Shown here: piece after piece, positions 57,488-64,000 of the stretch
How the letters are laid out: every line of letters begins with the position of its first letter
Position numbering within the stretch: the stretch's first letter is position 1
Assembly (NCBI GenBank): GCA_028285445.1
Contig: JANQPQ010000046.1
Location: 152,958 to 216,957, forward strand
Source of the DNA: Cyclobacteriaceae bacterium
GTDB lineage: Bacteria > Bacteroidota > Bacteroidia > Cytophagales > Cyclobacteriaceae
Direction: 5' to 3'
DNA length: 64,000 nucleotides
Position numbers and translations under genes: made by a program
Notes under the pieces: generated by a model
What the model saw: only the letters and a program-made list of their open reading frames with translations
Told to the model about the DNA's origin: nothing
Database searches by the model: none

Positions 57488-58417
57488 ATGAATTCACCTC
57501 TCAGCGGTGTTCAAATTGCTTTCAACCCAGAAACACTACTTTCGCTAAATCTCAGCCTGGCTTTCATCATGTTTGGTGTTGCCATCTCTCTGGACTTAAA
57601 GAGTTTCAAAGAGATTTGGAAGTCGCCAAAAGCTATTGGTGCTGGTGTCGTGAGCCAATTCATCCTGCTTCCGACGCTGACATTCATCTTTGTGTGGATT
57701 ACAAATCCATTACCCGGGTTGGCCTTAGGTATGATGCTGGTTGCCGCCTGCCCCGGTGGCAATGTATCTAATTTCTTTTCCATGGAAGCCAGGGGTAATG
57801 TGGCATTGTCTGTTTGCCTTACTGCCATCGCTACAGTGCTGGCAAGTTTTATGACGCCCATCAACCTTGCCTTCTGGGCTGGAATGCTTCCATTCACATC
57901 CAGCTTGTTAAGGGCTATCGAAATTGATTTTCTGGAATTGGCAAAAACAGTAAGCTTGATTTTGGTACTGCCGCTGGTTACCGGCGTATTTACCGCAAAA
58001 TTCTTTCCCGCCCTTGTCAAGAAAATATCTAAACCGGTTAATCGGCTGTCACTCCTTATCCTAGCCGCCATTATCGTAATAGCCTTTACTAAAAACTACG
58101 AGATATTCCTGCAGTACTATCACTACGTGGTGTATTTAGTTCTACTGCATAATGCCCTCGCCCTTGCCAGCGGCTACTTTTTCGGCAAACTAGTGGGTGC
58201 TGGCGAAACGAACTCCCGGACCATTTCTATTGAGACCGGCATTCAGAATTCAGGTTTAGGACTAGTTATCATTTTTAACTTTTTCGATGGATTAGGCGGT
58301 ATGGCTATCATCACTGCATGGTGGGGCATCTGGCACCTAATATCAGGCTTCATTGTTTCCCAGCTTTTCAGCTGGCAACATCGGAAAATGATGGCCTCAA
58401 AATCGTTGGCCGAATGA
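57488..58417 (+). CDS. Bile-acid:sodium-symporter-family (BASS) transporter
   Basis: This is a 309-residue polytopic transporter. Nine or ten hydrophobic helices are spread through the chain, with the family marks LVAACPGGNVSNFFSMEARGN (residues ~85-105; the helix-breaking PGGNxSN motif that binds sodium) and ISIETGIQNSGLGLVIIFN (residues ~245-265). Substrates are organic anions such as bile-acid-like, pantoate or sulfonated compounds. The ATG at 57488 is preferred; a GTG at 57449 lies in a GC-rich hairpin-forming leader. It overlaps the next gene by four bases (ATGA), so an acyltransferase is co-translated. Confidence 0.9.
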   Translation: MNSPLSGVQIAFNPETLLSLNLSLAFIMFGVAISLDLKSFKEIWKSPKAIGAGVVSQFILLPTLTFIFVWITNPLPGLALGMMLVAACPGGNVSNFFSMEARGNVALSVCLTAIATVLASFMTPINLAFWAGMLPFTSSLLRAIEIDFLELAKTVSLILVLPLVTGVFTAKFFPALVKKISKPVNRLSLLILAAIIVIAFTKNYEIFLQYYHYVVYLVLLHNALALASGYFFGKLVGAGETNSRTISIETGIQNSGLGLVIIFNFFDGLGGMAIITAWWGIWHLISGFIVSQLFSWQHRKMMASKSLAE

Positions 58418-59472
58418 AATTGTTAAGGTGGTTGGTTTACAAGCCATTGAAGCTCTATGCTTTCATTTGTCTGAATTTTTATTTTCGAAAATACCAGATT
58501 GAAGGAGTAGGGAATATTCCGCAGGGGCCAGTGATATTTGCCGTTAACCATCAAAATGCATTTCTAGACGCTGTCTTAACCGCCTGCTCCAGTTCCAGAA
58601 ATCCCTGGTTTGTTACCCGGGGAGATGTGTTCAAAAACCCAATTAGCGCTTTCTTCTTAAGCTTGCTACAGATGGTGCCTATCTATCGTTTTCGCGATGG
58701 CCTTGGCCAGGTAAGACAAAACACAAAGACTTTTGACAAGTGTGTAGAAGTGTTGGCAAGAGGCGGGGTAGTGTTGATCTTTCCGGAGGCAAACAACGAC
58801 AAGCGTTGGACGCTGAGGCCTTTGCAGCGGGGAGTTTGCCGTATGGCTCACCAGACGATAGAACAACATCCTGAATTGCCTTTGCAAATAGTGCCAGTGG
58901 GAATTCAATATGAACATCACAATCACTACCGAACCAGGGTTTTAGTTAGTTTTGGCAAGCCTGTTTCAGCTGTTTTCAATAAGTCTCAATCTACGCCGGA
59001 GGCGATGGAAGAGTTACGACTAAAGATTGAAGATGGCCTAAAGCCGTTGATACTTCACATCCCAGATTCAGTTTACGATTCCGTATCCGCACAATTTGTA
59101 GCGATGAGGGGGGAGGAATCTAATCTGGTTCGCCAACTTAAAACAGATCAGGAGCTGGTTGAGAAGTTAATTGCAGGTGAGGAGTTGACACGTGAGACAA
59201 CGGCAAAAACCGACTGGAGCAAACCATTATTTTGGTATTCGGAACTCAACCATTTCTTGCCCAAAACAATCATCAAAATACTGCTGAAGTTTCTCATTAC
59301 TGACCCCCAGTTTCAGAGCTCTATCCAATTCGCAATGGGCATGTTTCTTCTTCCGTTTTTCTATGCTTTGCAGAGCTATTTCGTTTACTACTTCACAGGA
59401 AACCTGGCGGTAGCTCTGGCGTATCTTGTATCCATTCCGCTAGCCGCTGTATTCACACGGGGTGAAAAATAG
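58414..59472 (+). CDS. PlsC-type acyltransferase
   Basis: This is a 352-residue membrane-associated acyltransferase of the lysophosphatidic-acid acyltransferase (PlsC) superfamily. The catalytic H-x4-D is NHQNAFLD at ~45-52, and the substrate motif FPEG is replaced by FPEANND. Hydrophobic helices lie at the N-terminus and the last 60 residues. It starts with ATG overlapping the BASS stop. It could acylate a phospholipid or ornithine-type lipid; its length, with a long C-terminal part, differs from simple PlsC. Confidence 0.9.
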   Translation: MKLLRWLVYKPLKLYAFICLNFYFRKYQIEGVGNIPQGPVIFAVNHQNAFLDAVLTACSSSRNPWFVTRGDVFKNPISAFFLSLLQMVPIYRFRDGLGQVRQNTKTFDKCVEVLARGGVVLIFPEANNDKRWTLRPLQRGVCRMAHQTIEQHPELPLQIVPVGIQYEHHNHYRTRVLVSFGKPVSAVFNKSQSTPEAMEELRLKIEDGLKPLILHIPDSVYDSVSAQFVAMRGEESNLVRQLKTDQELVEKLIAGEELTRETTAKTDWSKPLFWYSELNHFLPKTIIKILLKFLITDPQFQSSIQFAMGMFLLPFFYALQSYFVYYFTGNLAVALAYLVSIPLAAVFTRGEK

Positions 59473-59501
59473 CTCTCAGCAAGCTATTTAGGGCCTTTTT
59501 T
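59467..59501 (+). terminator. Terminator after the acyltransferase gene
   Basis: AAATAGCT (59467-59474, overlapping the stop codon) and AGCTATTT (59482-59489) form an 8-bp stem with a 7-base loop. It is followed after AGGGCC by a T-tract. Confidence 0.6.
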
Positions 59502-59561
59502 CAGTTTTGGCACAATACTTGAAAATGGTAGGGTGGTTAAAACTTAAAATAAATTTTTACG

Positions 59562-59951
59562 ATGAAACAAAATTACTATTCAACAATTGGGAAACTCGGC
59601 TCGGTGCTGGTGTTGCTGATAGTGTTCTCAGCTTGCACCATCATAGTCGACGATGAACCGGCTCCAGTGCCTATAAGCTCCGACTTGCAGGTGCATGTAC
59701 ACGGAGCGATTTCTGGAGTACCCAGAGAGGGCATTAAGGTCAGCCTTCACTGGACAGAAGAGGAAGCCATTAACAACATCAATCCTGTGGCAGGTTATGC
59801 CTGGACTGATTATGATGGCAATGTGATCTTCTTGAATCTTCCTGAAGGTGAGTACTTCTGGATTCGTGCTAAGGCACTATTAGCGAAGACAATCAGGTCA
59901 TCTGATTATCTGGCACCGGGTTATAATTTTGAAAGTGTACCAATATTGTAA
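59562..59951 (+). CDS. Small lipoprotein with transthyretin-like domain
   Basis: This is a 129-residue lipoprotein (signal to Cys25, VFSAC). After a linker with VDDEPAPVP comes a single beta domain: LQVHVHGAISGVPREGIKVSLHW, then YAWTDYDGNVIFLNLPEGEYFWIRAKA. The order of strands with the 'T D.DG.v.f.nLp.G.Y.. A' pattern matches a carboxypeptidase-regulatory/transthyretin-like fold. The acidic stretch near the Cys may be a surface export signal. Ends at a strong terminator. Confidence 0.78.
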   Translation: MKQNYYSTIGKLGSVLVLLIVFSACTIIVDDEPAPVPISSDLQVHVHGAISGVPREGIKVSLHWTEEEAINNINPVAGYAWTDYDGNVIFLNLPEGEYFWIRAKALLAKTIRSSDYLAPGYNFESVPIL

Positions 59952-59980
59952 AGATGCATTTAGGTGAGTTTTTGAGTTGA

Positions 59981-60012
59981 CGCTGCTCCTGTTTCGGGAG
60001 CGGCGTTTTTTT
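59981..60012 (+). terminator. Rho-independent terminator after the small lipoprotein gene
   Basis: CGCTGCTCC (59981-59989) pairs with GGAGCGGCG (59997-60005) around a 7-base loop, and seven T residues follow. It abuts the 3' end of the leftward response-regulator gene. Confidence 0.85.
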
Positions 60013-60706
60013 ATTGCTTGAAAACCCTTTCAGTAACAATCTCCTTGTAACTCCTTCCGATCGGAATCTTCTTGTCTCCAATTTCTACCTGATTTCCATC
60101 CATGGCCTTAATGCGTTCTACTGGCACAATGTAAGACTTGTGAATGCGCAGGAATTTATCTGAGGGCAGAGTTTCTTCCAGACCCTTTAATGATTGCAGT
60201 ACAATAATGCGGGCGGTTTCAGTATAGTAAGATACATACTCTTTGAGCCCTTCGATATAAAGAATGTCATCCAGATAGATTTTGTGAATTTTGTGATCGG
60301 CACGAACCGTCACAAAGTCTCGTGTATCCGATTTACCGGATTGCTTTAGTGCATGCAGCTCCAGGGCTTTGTTTGTTGCTTGCAGAAAGCGCTCAAAAGT
60401 AAAGGGCTTAAGCAGATAGTCGATTACATCAAGTTGATAGCCCTCCAAAGCAAATTCTGCATAGGCCGTAGTGAATACAACCATAGGTTTCGCTTTTAAA
60501 GATCGCAACAACTCAATGCCGGTAATATTTGGCATCTGTATATCCAGGAACATGAGGTCCACTTCCGATTCTCGTAACTTGGCCAGGGCGTCGAGAGGAT
60601 TTTTAAATTCGCCAATGAGGTCAAGTTCCGGCATCTTCTGGATATAGTTTTTAAGAAGGGTACGAGCTAGTTGCTCATCGTCTACTAATATGCACTTCAA
60701 TGCCAT
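60011..60706 (-). CDS. LytTR-type response regulator
   Basis: This is a 231-residue protein with a receiver domain (Asp55 in LMFLDIQMPN; Lys near PFTFER; Thr in VVFTTAYAE) and a LytTR DNA-binding domain from ~residue 130 (VRADHKIHKIYLDDILYIEG, LPSDKFLRIHKSYIVPVERI, KKIPIGRSYKEIV). It is the partner of the histidine kinase encoded just upstream; the kinase stop and this start share one base (TAATG), so they are translationally coupled. Confidence 0.95.
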   Translation of the reverse strand: MALKCILVDDEQLARTLLKNYIQKMPELDLIGEFKNPLDALAKLRESEVDLMFLDIQMPNITGIELLRSLKAKPMVVFTTAYAEFALEGYQLDVIDYLLKPFTFERFLQATNKALELHALKQSGKSDTRDFVTVRADHKIHKIYLDDILYIEGLKEYVSYYTETARIIVLQSLKGLEETLPSDKFLRIHKSYIVPVERIKAMDGNQVEIGDKKIPIGRSYKEIVTERVFKQ

Positions 60707-61761
60707 TACAAGAGTAGTTTTAGGGCCACCTTAAATTCACTTTTACTTTTTACGATATCTAAATCATGGCGATCTGGGTAAAGCAGCTCCAGCCGTCTTT
60801 TCACATTATCAATACCAATGCCACCAACTTTATCTTTAGTAAAAGTCTTCTCAGGCAGGCTGTTTATAGCTTCAAAATAGATCTCTGAACGGGAAGTTTT
60901 CAGAGAGATCTTGATCCATCCACTTTCTACATCTTCAATTTTGCTATGCTTAAAACTGTTTTCAATAAAAGGAATGAAGAGCATAGGCTCTATCATTGCA
61001 TTTTCATTTTCAACATCCACTGCAACCTCAATATTCTTTATTTCATCATCCTTAAGCTTTTGAAAACTGATGAAATTATCGATGTAGTCAATCTCCTTTT
61101 TTAGCGCAACTTTCTCCTCATTGCAGTCATAAATAATATACCGAAGCATGTCGCTAAGCTTCACGATCATGCCCGGCGTTTTTTCAGAGTTTAGAAGAGA
61201 AAGTGCGTAAATGTTATGTAATGAATTAAACAGGAAATGAGGGTTGATCTGGGATTTCAGGAACTTGAGCTCAGAATTTAGATTCTCACTTTTCAAGTTG
61301 GCAGCTTCTTTTTCCTTGCTAAGTGCTATTTGCGTTGTTTTATATGCTGAGGACAAGAACACAACGGCCATGGTGAGCATGGCGTTGGTAAATACCATTC
61401 CGCGAATTGGATTAAAACGTGGAGGCCGGTCTGGCCTTAGTCTGAATTGCCCCCTGGGCCCACCTTCGTCAAAAAAGAGCTGCTCATTTATCACATATAG
61501 TAAAACAGAAGTAATAATAAATAACGCCAGTATCCAGAAGATGTATTCTACGTAGCGCTTCTTTATAAACAGACGTGGAATAAGTAATTCCATGTTGAGG
61601 TAGACTAATCCCATTTGAGGGATTAGAAATGAAAAGCTGCGAATTATGGCTTGGTCGGTTGGGAACCGGTTGGCAAAGAAGAAAACCAATAGTGAGCAGT
61701 ATCCAATCCAGAAAATGGAATGGGAGAAAATTACTTTTCTATCCACAGACTTTACTAACAT
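60706..61761 (-). CDS. LytS-type sensor histidine kinase
   Basis: This is a 351-residue protein. Four transmembrane helices lie in residues ~12-140 with a short basic loop rich in Arg-Pro between the third and fourth. A His_kinase domain has His175 in SQINPHFLFNSLHN, and a HATPase-like region shows N-box PFIENSFKHS, then a G-box at GGIGIDNVKRRLELLY. This is the LytS/YehU class, usually paired with a LytTR regulator, as here. The sensed signal is unknown. Confidence 0.94.
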   Translation of the reverse strand: MLVKSVDRKVIFSHSIFWIGYCSLLVFFFANRFPTDQAIIRSFSFLIPQMGLVYLNMELLIPRLFIKKRYVEYIFWILALFIITSVLLYVINEQLFFDEGGPRGQFRLRPDRPPRFNPIRGMVFTNAMLTMAVVFLSSAYKTTQIALSKEKEAANLKSENLNSELKFLKSQINPHFLFNSLHNIYALSLLNSEKTPGMIVKLSDMLRYIIYDCNEEKVALKKEIDYIDNFISFQKLKDDEIKNIEVAVDVENENAMIEPMLFIPFIENSFKHSKIEDVESGWIKISLKTSRSEIYFEAINSLPEKTFTKDKVGGIGIDNVKRRLELLYPDRHDLDIVKSKSEFKVALKLLL

Positions 61762-61862
61762 GCTCAGGAATTAGACGGCTAAATTACCCTTTTCGGCAGG
61801 TAAGATAGCCGAATTTCAACAAGCAGTTGTCTATCATCAATGAACCTGCGGTTTATCTCAAC

Positions 61863-62624
61863 CTACCTTGCCTGCAGTATATTCGATCTGGCGGCTCCCG
61901 TTACTTCAAATGTTGATTGCTTTTGGGTGTAGGCTATTAAAATTGCTTCATTAATATCCAGATCATCTGGAATTTCGAATTGTATTTTGCCCTTCGGGTT
62001 GGTAGTTGTAACAAACTCTCTAACAATATTGCCGTGGCTCAAAGTTCTACCGCGGTTCTCGCCCCGCTTGATATAATTTGTGCCTTCCTTTTGAACTAGG
62101 GCCAGATTCAGTTGAATTCCCTGCATTTCACCATCCACTTCATAGGCAAACTGCAAATTGTTACCAGTCGTGGTGAAATCATTAATCTCAATTCTGTGCG
62201 ACTTCGGCTTTTTTGATTGCGTCTGAATAGTTTCGGCAATATCTCTTTTCCTGGAACCAACAAATTCTCTGGAACCATTTATCCAGGTCTGCGGAGTATA
62301 AACCTGGCTGTGCCTTTTCTCAGCATATTGATATTGACGTGCAGTGAAATCTTTTTTACTGTAAGGATCTTTCCAGCCCAGGTAATTCCAATAGCTAACG
62401 TGGAAGGATAATCCGTAGATAGGTTGGTTTTTCCTTTCGGCTTCATCCATAATCTCTTGCAGAGCGATATCTGCTGAAGGACAACTTGAGCAGCCCTGTG
62501 AGGTAAATAGCTCCACAATTACCGGCTGTGGATGGCCTTCGTCTACTTCTTCAAGTTGATTATTGAAAGCAAAAATGCCTAGTACGGCAAGCGTTAGTAA
62601 CATCATTAAAACTACCTGTTTCAC
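61863..62624 (-). CDS. DUF1223 thioredoxin-like protein
   Basis: This is a 253-residue protein. After an N-terminal hydrophobic segment (VLMMLLTLAVLGIFAF), which may be a signal or an anchor, comes VIVELFTSQGCSSCPSADIAL with the C45-S-S-C48 motif that begins DUF1223 domains. HVSYWNYLGWKDPYS and VYTPQTWINGSREFVGS are also characteristic. The fold is thioredoxin-like and probably redox-active in the periplasm. It starts at GTG 62624; the next ATG is at residue 7. Confidence 0.88.
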   Translation of the reverse strand: MKQVVLMMLLTLAVLGIFAFNNQLEEVDEGHPQPVIVELFTSQGCSSCPSADIALQEIMDEAERKNQPIYGLSFHVSYWNYLGWKDPYSKKDFTARQYQYAEKRHSQVYTPQTWINGSREFVGSRKRDIAETIQTQSKKPKSHRIEINDFTTTGNNLQFAYEVDGEMQGIQLNLALVQKEGTNYIKRGENRGRTLSHGNIVREFVTTTNPKGKIQFEIPDDLDINEAILIAYTQKQSTFEVTGAARSNILQAR

Positions 62625-62708
62625 CTTTCTGTGGTTTAAGATTGAATTCTAAAATCACCATCAAGTGTCACAGAAAGCTCACGATTCATGCAAATTTGCT
62701 ATAGCCTG

Positions 62709-64000
62709 TTAGTTATTGTTGGGCTGCAATGTCATACGCTCAGCCGCTACAGATTCCACTTTTTCCCGGGAGTAATACAACGGGAAGAACTCATCCTTGG
62801 CCCAAGATTCAAATAGATTTCGGTAAAATGGGCTGTTAGGGTTTCCCGATTGCCCAGGGGTATTGGTGCCAACGGCCTTGTCCCAGTCTCCGGTATCAAC
62901 AATAATTCTAAAACTGGCCCCAGACCTTTGGTTGAGACTACTTGAGGTGGATCCTGGTGTGTAGCTATTGCCGCCTCGAGGCATGGTTCCAACATTGAAT
63001 TTCTCCTTGAGGTTATCGGGAAGGGCGGCATTCATTGGATGCAGAATTCTAATATGCTTGAATGCTTCCTGGCCATATTGCCATTGGTCCATATTATCGC
63101 CTAGCTTTTCCGTTAACTCCGCAAGGCCGGCCATGAAGGAATCTCTAAGAAATTGATCTCGATTTGCTTCTGAGCCAAACATTACCAGGGGCGACTCAAT
63201 CCAATCGATTAATCTCTTGAGTTGAATACCAAGGTATTGTCTGGCTTCTTCTGGCACAAACTCTTGTCGTGCCCTTGATCGCATATCATTTTCCCACGCA
63301 ACATAAACTGCCGCTGCAATAGAGTTCGCTTCCAATTTGTAGTCCCAATCTCGCAGGCGGTCCAGGGCATCCTGGGCTTTCTGGTCATCAAAACTCATGG
63401 ATAGTAGCATAGGCACTAACTTGCGAGCAGGGATGGAAAGGTAATCTGTCTGTAGCGCCATCATATCTTCCATCGTTATGGTGTCCTTTTCAGCCAGCAC
63501 TTCATTTACCCGATCTCCACGATAGGGATCAGACCAGCTGAAGCCAATTGCATCCCATTTGTCATAACTATCAGATGTTACATTTTGGTTGGCGGTGGCA
63601 AAGTAGCCCTCTTCCGGATTGTGAACACTAGGCTTCTCAACAATTGGCAAGTATCCATCCCATTCGTAGCTGCCATCTCCCGGCACCGGTACCAGCCCGC
63701 TCCAGTTGCGGCGGAGTGGGGCAATTCCCACCGACTGCCAACCGATGTTACCATCAACATCTGCCCAAATCATGTTCTCGCCAGGGATATGGCTGTAATT
63801 ACAAGCCTCACGAAATTCTTCCCAGGTCTTTGCCTGGTCCATTCTTAATGAGGCCAGATAGGGTGAGCCTCCAGGTTCCATCCAGGCGCATCTTACTGCG
63901 TAGGCCTTAAAGTTGGCAGAATCAATAAAAGCTACTGGACCATGCCGGGTGAAGCGCAAGTCGACCGTGTGGTTATCCGCGCCTTTCACTGGTATAGTCT
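62709..64000 (-). CDS. Penicillin acylase family, N-terminally truncated by window
   Basis: About 430 residues of a beta-chain-like penicillin acylase/acyl-homoserine-lactone acylase: TRHGPVAFIDSANF, then ENMIWADVDGNIGWQSVGIAP, the YLPIVEKPSVHNPEEGYFATANQNV segment, and the C-terminal NSYTPGSTSSSLNQRSGASFRIIVDTGDW motif, which is strongly conserved at the end of the catalytic chain. The frame is open to the window edge, so the N-terminal nucleophile and signal lie outside. These are Ntn hydrolases that act on amides in the periplasm; the substrate could be penicillins, AHLs or other N-acyl compounds. Confidence 0.93.
   Translation of the reverse strand, partial: TIPVKGADNHTVDLRFTRHGPVAFIDSANFKAYAVRCAWMEPGGSPYLASLRMDQAKTWEEFREACNYSHIPGENMIWADVDGNIGWQSVGIAPLRRNWSGLVPVPGDGSYEWDGYLPIVEKPSVHNPEEGYFATANQNVTSDSYDKWDAIGFSWSDPYRGDRVNEVLAEKDTITMEDMMALQTDYLSIPARKLVPMLLSMSFDDQKAQDALDRLRDWDYKLEANSIAAAVYVAWENDMRSRARQEFVPEEARQYLGIQLKRLIDWIESPLVMFGSEANRDQFLRDSFMAGLAELTEKLGDNMDQWQYGQEAFKHIRILHPMNAALPDNLKEKFNVGTMPRGGNSYTPGSTSSSLNQRSGASFRIIVDTGDWDKAVGTNTPGQSGNPNSPFYRNLFESWAKDEFFPLYYSREKVESVAAERMTLQPNNN

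Noticed and set aside
1..64000. tRNA, rRNA, CRISPR, transposon or prophage content
   Set aside because: No repeat array, transposase, integrase or tRNA-like cloverleaf was recognised by reading; a tRNA or CRISPR scanner would be needed to exclude small ones.

Overview
The window looks like a chromosomal segment from a Bacteroidota bacterium, most likely a marine or environmental member of the Cytophagales. The sequence supports this in several ways: one secreted protein ends in a type IX secretion (T9SS) sorting domain; lipoproteins and signal peptides ending in A-Q are abundant; genes lack obvious Shine-Dalgarno sequences; several promoters match the Bacteroidota -7 element TAnnTTTG; and there are PD40 propellers, a DUF6768 protein beside an ECF sigma factor, LytTR membrane regulators and a TPR-HTH membrane regulator. 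There is no rRNA, tRNA, CRISPR array, insertion sequence or phage gene. About 62 genes are supported, two of them cut by the window ends.

Layout. 1-7 kb: a truncated retropepsin-like protein, a PD40 propeller protein, an amidohydrolase lipoprotein, a thioredoxin-fold protein, an alpha/beta hydrolase, an S1/P1-type nuclease and an iron-sulfur/cupin pair. 7.3-16 kb: a 1608-residue secreted protein of unknown function, then plsY, an M20 peptidase and an FMN-dependent glutamate-synthase-like membrane enzyme. 16-30 kb: a D-aminoacylase-like lipoprotein, an M19 dipeptidase lipoprotein, an outer-membrane barrel, a very unusual 1053-residue secreted caspase-like protease with three tandem sugar-binding-like domains, a TMEM175-type channel, a COG4757 hydrolase, a TPR lipoprotein and a TPR-HTH membrane regulator. 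30-40 kb: a Tat-signal aminotransferase, an ECF sigma/DUF6768 operon, two DM13 proteins, a DUF1684 lipoprotein, a MerR regulator with a clear palindromic operator, and an acyl-CoA dehydrogenase with a TerB-like extension. 40-49 kb: a histidine kinase, then a TetR-led run (aminotransferase, DUF488, a 4Fe-4S uracil-DNA-glycosylase-like protein) ending in polA. 49-58 kb: two membrane LytTR regulators flanking a LanC-like lipoprotein, a secreted hydrolase, a T9SS-exported M23 peptidase, a TPR protein and an AraC membrane regulator. 57-64 kb: a BASS transporter/acyltransferase pair, a LytS/LytT-type two-component system, DUF1223 and a truncated penicillin acylase.

How the genes fit together. Much of the content is cell-envelope degradation and scavenging: peptidases M19, M20, M23, penicillin acylase, two amidohydrolases and a nuclease. 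It is mixed with one-component and two-component regulators that sense the envelope. The most notable signals are the extracellular caspase-like protein, a pair of near-identical TetR-type operators in front of a repair-flavoured gene run, three GTATAC sites spaced by whole helical turns beside the TPR-HTH regulator, a LanC-like lipoprotein without its zinc ligands between two LytTR regulators, and a DNA polymerase I whose proofreading site has decayed.
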